Positions 61,640 through 64,000 of a stretch of DNA of 64,000 bases are shown here, piece by piece. The DNA lies in NCBI RefSeq assembly GCF_001439735.1, contig NZ_JYLN01000005.1, positions 434,001-498,000 on the forward strand, read 5' to 3'. The first letter of the stretch is position 1. Each line of letters opens with the position of its first letter. The notes below the pieces were generated by a model. It searched no databases. It was given only the letters and a program-made list of their open reading frames with translations, and was not told where the DNA came from. Position numbers and translations under genes: made by a program. Source of the DNA: Pseudomonas paralactis. Its GTDB lineage: Bacteria > Pseudomonadota > Gammaproteobacteria > Pseudomonadales > Pseudomonadaceae.

Positions 61640-62466
61640 GATTTACGGTAGATCCGTTCCTGTTTGACCAAGGGTTCGAATTGCTTGCTGTAGGCGGAAA
61701 AATCCAGGGTTTCCTTGCTGCCCAGCACGAGAAAGCCGCGATGACACAGCGACTCATGAAACAATCCGAATGCGCGATCCTGCAATTTTTTATTGAAATA
61801 AATCAATACATTACGACATGAAATTAATTGTGTTTCTGAGAAAACACTGTCGGTCGCCAGGCTGTGGTCGGCGAAGGTCACGTTCTCGCGTAGCGTCTTG
61901 TCGAAGATCGCGTAATCGTAAGCTGCGGTGTAATAGTCGGCAAATGAACGTTGCCCACCGGCCTGCTGATAATTGGCGGTGTAGGCGCGCACGTTCTCAA
62001 GGGAGAAGATGCCCTGCTTGGCTTTCTCCAGCGATGTCGGGTTGATGTCCGTGGCGTAGATTATCGTGCGTTCAAGCAACCCCTCTTCACGCAGCAGGAT
62101 GGCCATGGAGTATACCTCCTCGCCCGTGCTGCAGCCGGCGATCCAAATCTTGATCGACGGGTAGGTCTTGAGCAGTGGCACCACTTCCTGACGGATGGCC
62201 AGGAAGTGCGACGGGTCGCGAAACATCTCGCTCACCGGGATGGTCAGAAATTGCAGCAGCTGCATGAACGCCGCCGGGTCGTGCAGCACCCGCTCCTGCA
62301 GCGCCGAGATGGTCGCGCAGTCGAACTGGCGCAAGGCGTGGGCCACGCGCCGTTTGACCGACGCACCGGAGTAGTCACGAAAGTCGTAGCTGTACTTGAG
62401 GTAAATCGCCTCAATCAACAGGCGCAGCTCAATGTCGCTGCTTTTGTCCAAAAAACACTGCTCCAC
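61636..62466 (-). CDS. CheR-type methyltransferase
   Basis: 276 residues from GTG 62466 directly after the stop of the hybrid kinase gene. SAM-binding motif IWIAGCSTGEEVYSMA, and DINPTSLEKAKQGIFSLENV and LISCRNVLIYFNKKLQ are characteristic of CheR. It methylates glutamates in receptor-like helices. With CheB it forms a methylation pair embedded in a kinase operon rather than in a flagellar chemotaxis cluster. Confidence 0.93.
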   Translation of the reverse strand: MEQCFLDKSSDIELRLLIEAIYLKYSYDFRDYSGASVKRRVAHALRQFDCATISALQERVLHDPAAFMQLLQFLTIPVSEMFRDPSHFLAIRQEVVPLLKTYPSIKIWIAGCSTGEEVYSMAILLREEGLLERTIIYATDINPTSLEKAKQGIFSLENVRAYTANYQQAGGQRSFADYYTAAYDYAIFDKTLRENVTFADHSLATDSVFSETQLISCRNVLIYFNKKLQDRAFGLFHESLCHRGFLVLGSKETLDFSAYSKQFEPLVKQERIYRKS

Positions 62467-64000
62467 TTAAATACGTTCCATCTTCGGTAGCCATACGCGA
62501 ATCAGCGAGAACAGACGGTCCAGGTCAATCGGCTTGGCCAGGTAATCGTTGGAGCCGGCCGCCAGGCAGCGCTCCTGATCGTCTTTCATGGCCTTGGCCG
62601 TCACTGCAATGATCGGCAGTTTTTTCCAGCGCGGGTCCTGGCGGATCAAGGCCGTGGCCTCGTAACCGTCCATCTCCGGCATCATCACGTCCATCAATAC
62701 CAGGTCGACATCCTCGACTTCGTTGAGTTTGTCGATCGCTTCGCGTCCGTTACGCCCGATCACCACCACGGCGCCCTTGTGCTCCAGCGCGCTGGTCAGG
62801 GCGAAGATATTGCGTACATCGTCGTCCACCAGCAGGATCTTGCGCCCCTCGAAGACCTTGTCGCGGCTGCGGGCGGTCTTGAGCATCTTCTGGCGGTCAT
62901 GGGACAGCTGGGATTCGACTTTGTGCAGAAAGAGTGTGACTTCATCCAGCAGGCGTTCAGGTGAGCGTGCGCCCTTGATGATGATCGAGCGTGAATACTT
63001 GCGCAGTTCAGCCTCTTCATCGCGGGTCAGGTTGCGCCCGGTGTAGACGATCACCGGCGGGAACGAGCAGATATCTTCGGTGGCCATGCGCTTGAGCAAC
63101 TCATTGCCGAGCATGTCCGGCAGCTTGAGGTCGATGATCATACAGTCGTAGATATTGTTGCGCAGCAGGTCGAGAGCTTCCTGGGCAAAGCCTACGGCGG
63201 TGATTTCAATATCATCGTCGCCGATCAAGCGGGCGATGCTGTCGCGTTGCAGGTCATCGTCCTCCACCAGCAGCACGCGCTTGACCTTCTGAGTCAGCTT
63301 GGCTTCCAGACGGGCGAACACGTCCTTGAGTTCTTCACGGGTGGTGGGTTTGACCGCATAGCCGATGGCGCCCATGTGCATCGCGGCTTCGACGCGGTCT
63401 TCCACGGAAATCACGTGTACAGGGATGTGGCGGGTGTTGGCGTGCTCTTTGAGACGCTGCAGCACGGTCAGCCCGGAATGATCCGGCAGGCGCATGTCCA
63501 GCAGAATCGCGTCCGGGATGTATTCCTCGGCGAGGCTGTAGCCTTCGTCGGCCCCATGGGCGACCAGGCAGTGGTAGCCCAGCTCATGGGCCAGGTCGTA
63601 CAGGATGCGCGCAAAGTTGGGCTCGTCTTCCACTACCAGGATGCAGCGGGTGCTGAACGGCGCTTTTTCACGGTCATCGGCAAAGCGTGGGATCAGTTGG
63701 GCGTCGGCAACCGGCTGTGGCGAAATCCTCACTGGCGCAGGGATCGGTGCGACCACGGCTTGGCGCGGTGGCTCGACGGTCTGTGCGTCTTCCTCGCGTT
63801 CCACATATTGCTCGGGCAACACCAGGGTGAAAATACTGCCCTTGCCCGGCTCGCTGGTCACGCTGATGTAACCGCCCAGCAACGCCGCCAGGTCGCGGGA
63901 AATCGACAGGCCCAGGCCGGTACCGCCATAACGGCGATTGGTGGTGCCATCGGCCTGGCGGAAGGCTTCGAAGATACTTTCCTGCTGGTCCAGGGCGATA
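62467..64000 (-). CDS. Hybrid sensor kinase with three C-terminal receivers (5' end outside window)
   Basis: At least 510 residues are visible; the frame is open to the right edge. From N- to C-terminus in the visible part: end of an ATPase domain (FEAFRQADGTTNRRYGGTGL, then GLSISRDLAALLGG), a linker, and three receivers with Asp sites in ILLDMRLPDHSG, MIIDLKLPDMLG and LVLMDVMMPEMDG. Each has its Lys. The gene ends at 62467 next to cheR. Resembles the very large Pseudomonas hybrid kinases with GAF/HAMP arrays at the N-terminus, which is off the window. It is the likely input of the downstream CheR-CheB-kinase module. Confidence 0.92.
   Translation of the reverse strand, partial: IALDQQESIFEAFRQADGTTNRRYGGTGLGLSISRDLAALLGGYISVTSEPGKGSIFTLVLPEQYVEREEDAQTVEPPRQAVVAPIPAPVRISPQPVADAQLIPRFADDREKAPFSTRCILVVEDEPNFARILYDLAHELGYHCLVAHGADEGYSLAEEYIPDAILLDMRLPDHSGLTVLQRLKEHANTRHIPVHVISVEDRVEAAMHMGAIGYAVKPTTREELKDVFARLEAKLTQKVKRVLLVEDDDLQRDSIARLIGDDDIEITAVGFAQEALDLLRNNIYDCMIIDLKLPDMLGNELLKRMATEDICSFPPVIVYTGRNLTRDEEAELRKYSRSIIIKGARSPERLLDEVTLFLHKVESQLSHDRQKMLKTARSRDKVFEGRKILLVDDDVRNIFALTSALEHKGAVVVIGRNGREAIDKLNEVEDVDLVLMDVMMPEMDGYEATALIRQDPRWKKLPIIAVTAKAMKDDQERCLAAGSNDYLAKPIDLDRLFSLIRVWLPKMERI

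Overview
The window looks like a chromosome segment of a fluorescent Pseudomonas (P. fluorescens group). Supporting signs are high-GC coding sequence, Pseudomonas-type REP/REPIN palindromes between genes, a PA4872-type oxaloacetate decarboxylase, an arn lipid A operon, and a short/branched-chain acyl-CoA cluster laid out like fadB2x-fadAx of P. putida. I saw no rRNA, tRNA or CRISPR array.

Layout. 1-6.1 kb: partial Lrp/AsnC regulator, divergent EamA exporter, RlhA-type U32 protein, a 0.7 kb structured non-coding repeat, RidA, oxaloacetate decarboxylase, and a small protein coupled to a DUF3313 lipoprotein. 6.6-8.6 kb: OmpR/EnvZ-like two-component system. 8.8-15.3 kb: amine (probably polyamine) catabolic block with a LuxR-type regulator, SpuC-like transaminase, PuuP-like permease, PuuC-like dehydrogenase and a bicupin. 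15.3-24.7 kb: accessory stretch, partly AT-richer, with a LysR regulator divergent from an orphan HypX/HoxX homologue, a dTMP-kinase-like protein, a translationally coupled three-gene operon (amino-acid-type adenylation enzyme, FAD/NAD(P) protein, alkaline-phosphatase-superfamily hydrolase) and an unknown membrane protein. 24.7-29.6 kb: chemoreceptor, Bcr/CflA exporter, stand-alone tyrosine recombinase with a palindrome over its start, and a secreted protein. 30.0-39.3 kb: arnC-A-D-T-E-F-ugd plus a second ArnT-like transferase, almost all with 4-base overlaps, but no arnB. 39.6-48.8 kb: small protein, HPP membrane protein, valine-type (3-hydroxyisobutyryl-CoA hydrolase, acyl-CoA dehydrogenase) and isoleucine/2-methyl-branched-type acyl-CoA catabolism. 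49.0-54.5 kb: bestrophin, TPR protein, and a KaiC-like ATPase coupled to a hybrid kinase with a pseudo-receiver. 54.6-59.4 kb: a 1581-residue protein, AT-richer than its surroundings, preceded by a near-consensus hrp box and carrying two successive papain-like Cys-His-Asp/Asn motif sets. 59.4-64 kb: response regulator, REC-kinase, CheB, CheR and a large hybrid kinase running off the end.

The strongest candidates for something new are the putative type III effector (54610-59355) and the accessory HypX / adenylation / oxidoreductase / hydrolase locus (16.6-23.3 kb). Others are the arn operon lacking arnB, an intrinsic terminator directly before the HPP gene, and REP elements that supply the last codons or stop codon of two genes. 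Functions are read from motifs; no database search was possible.
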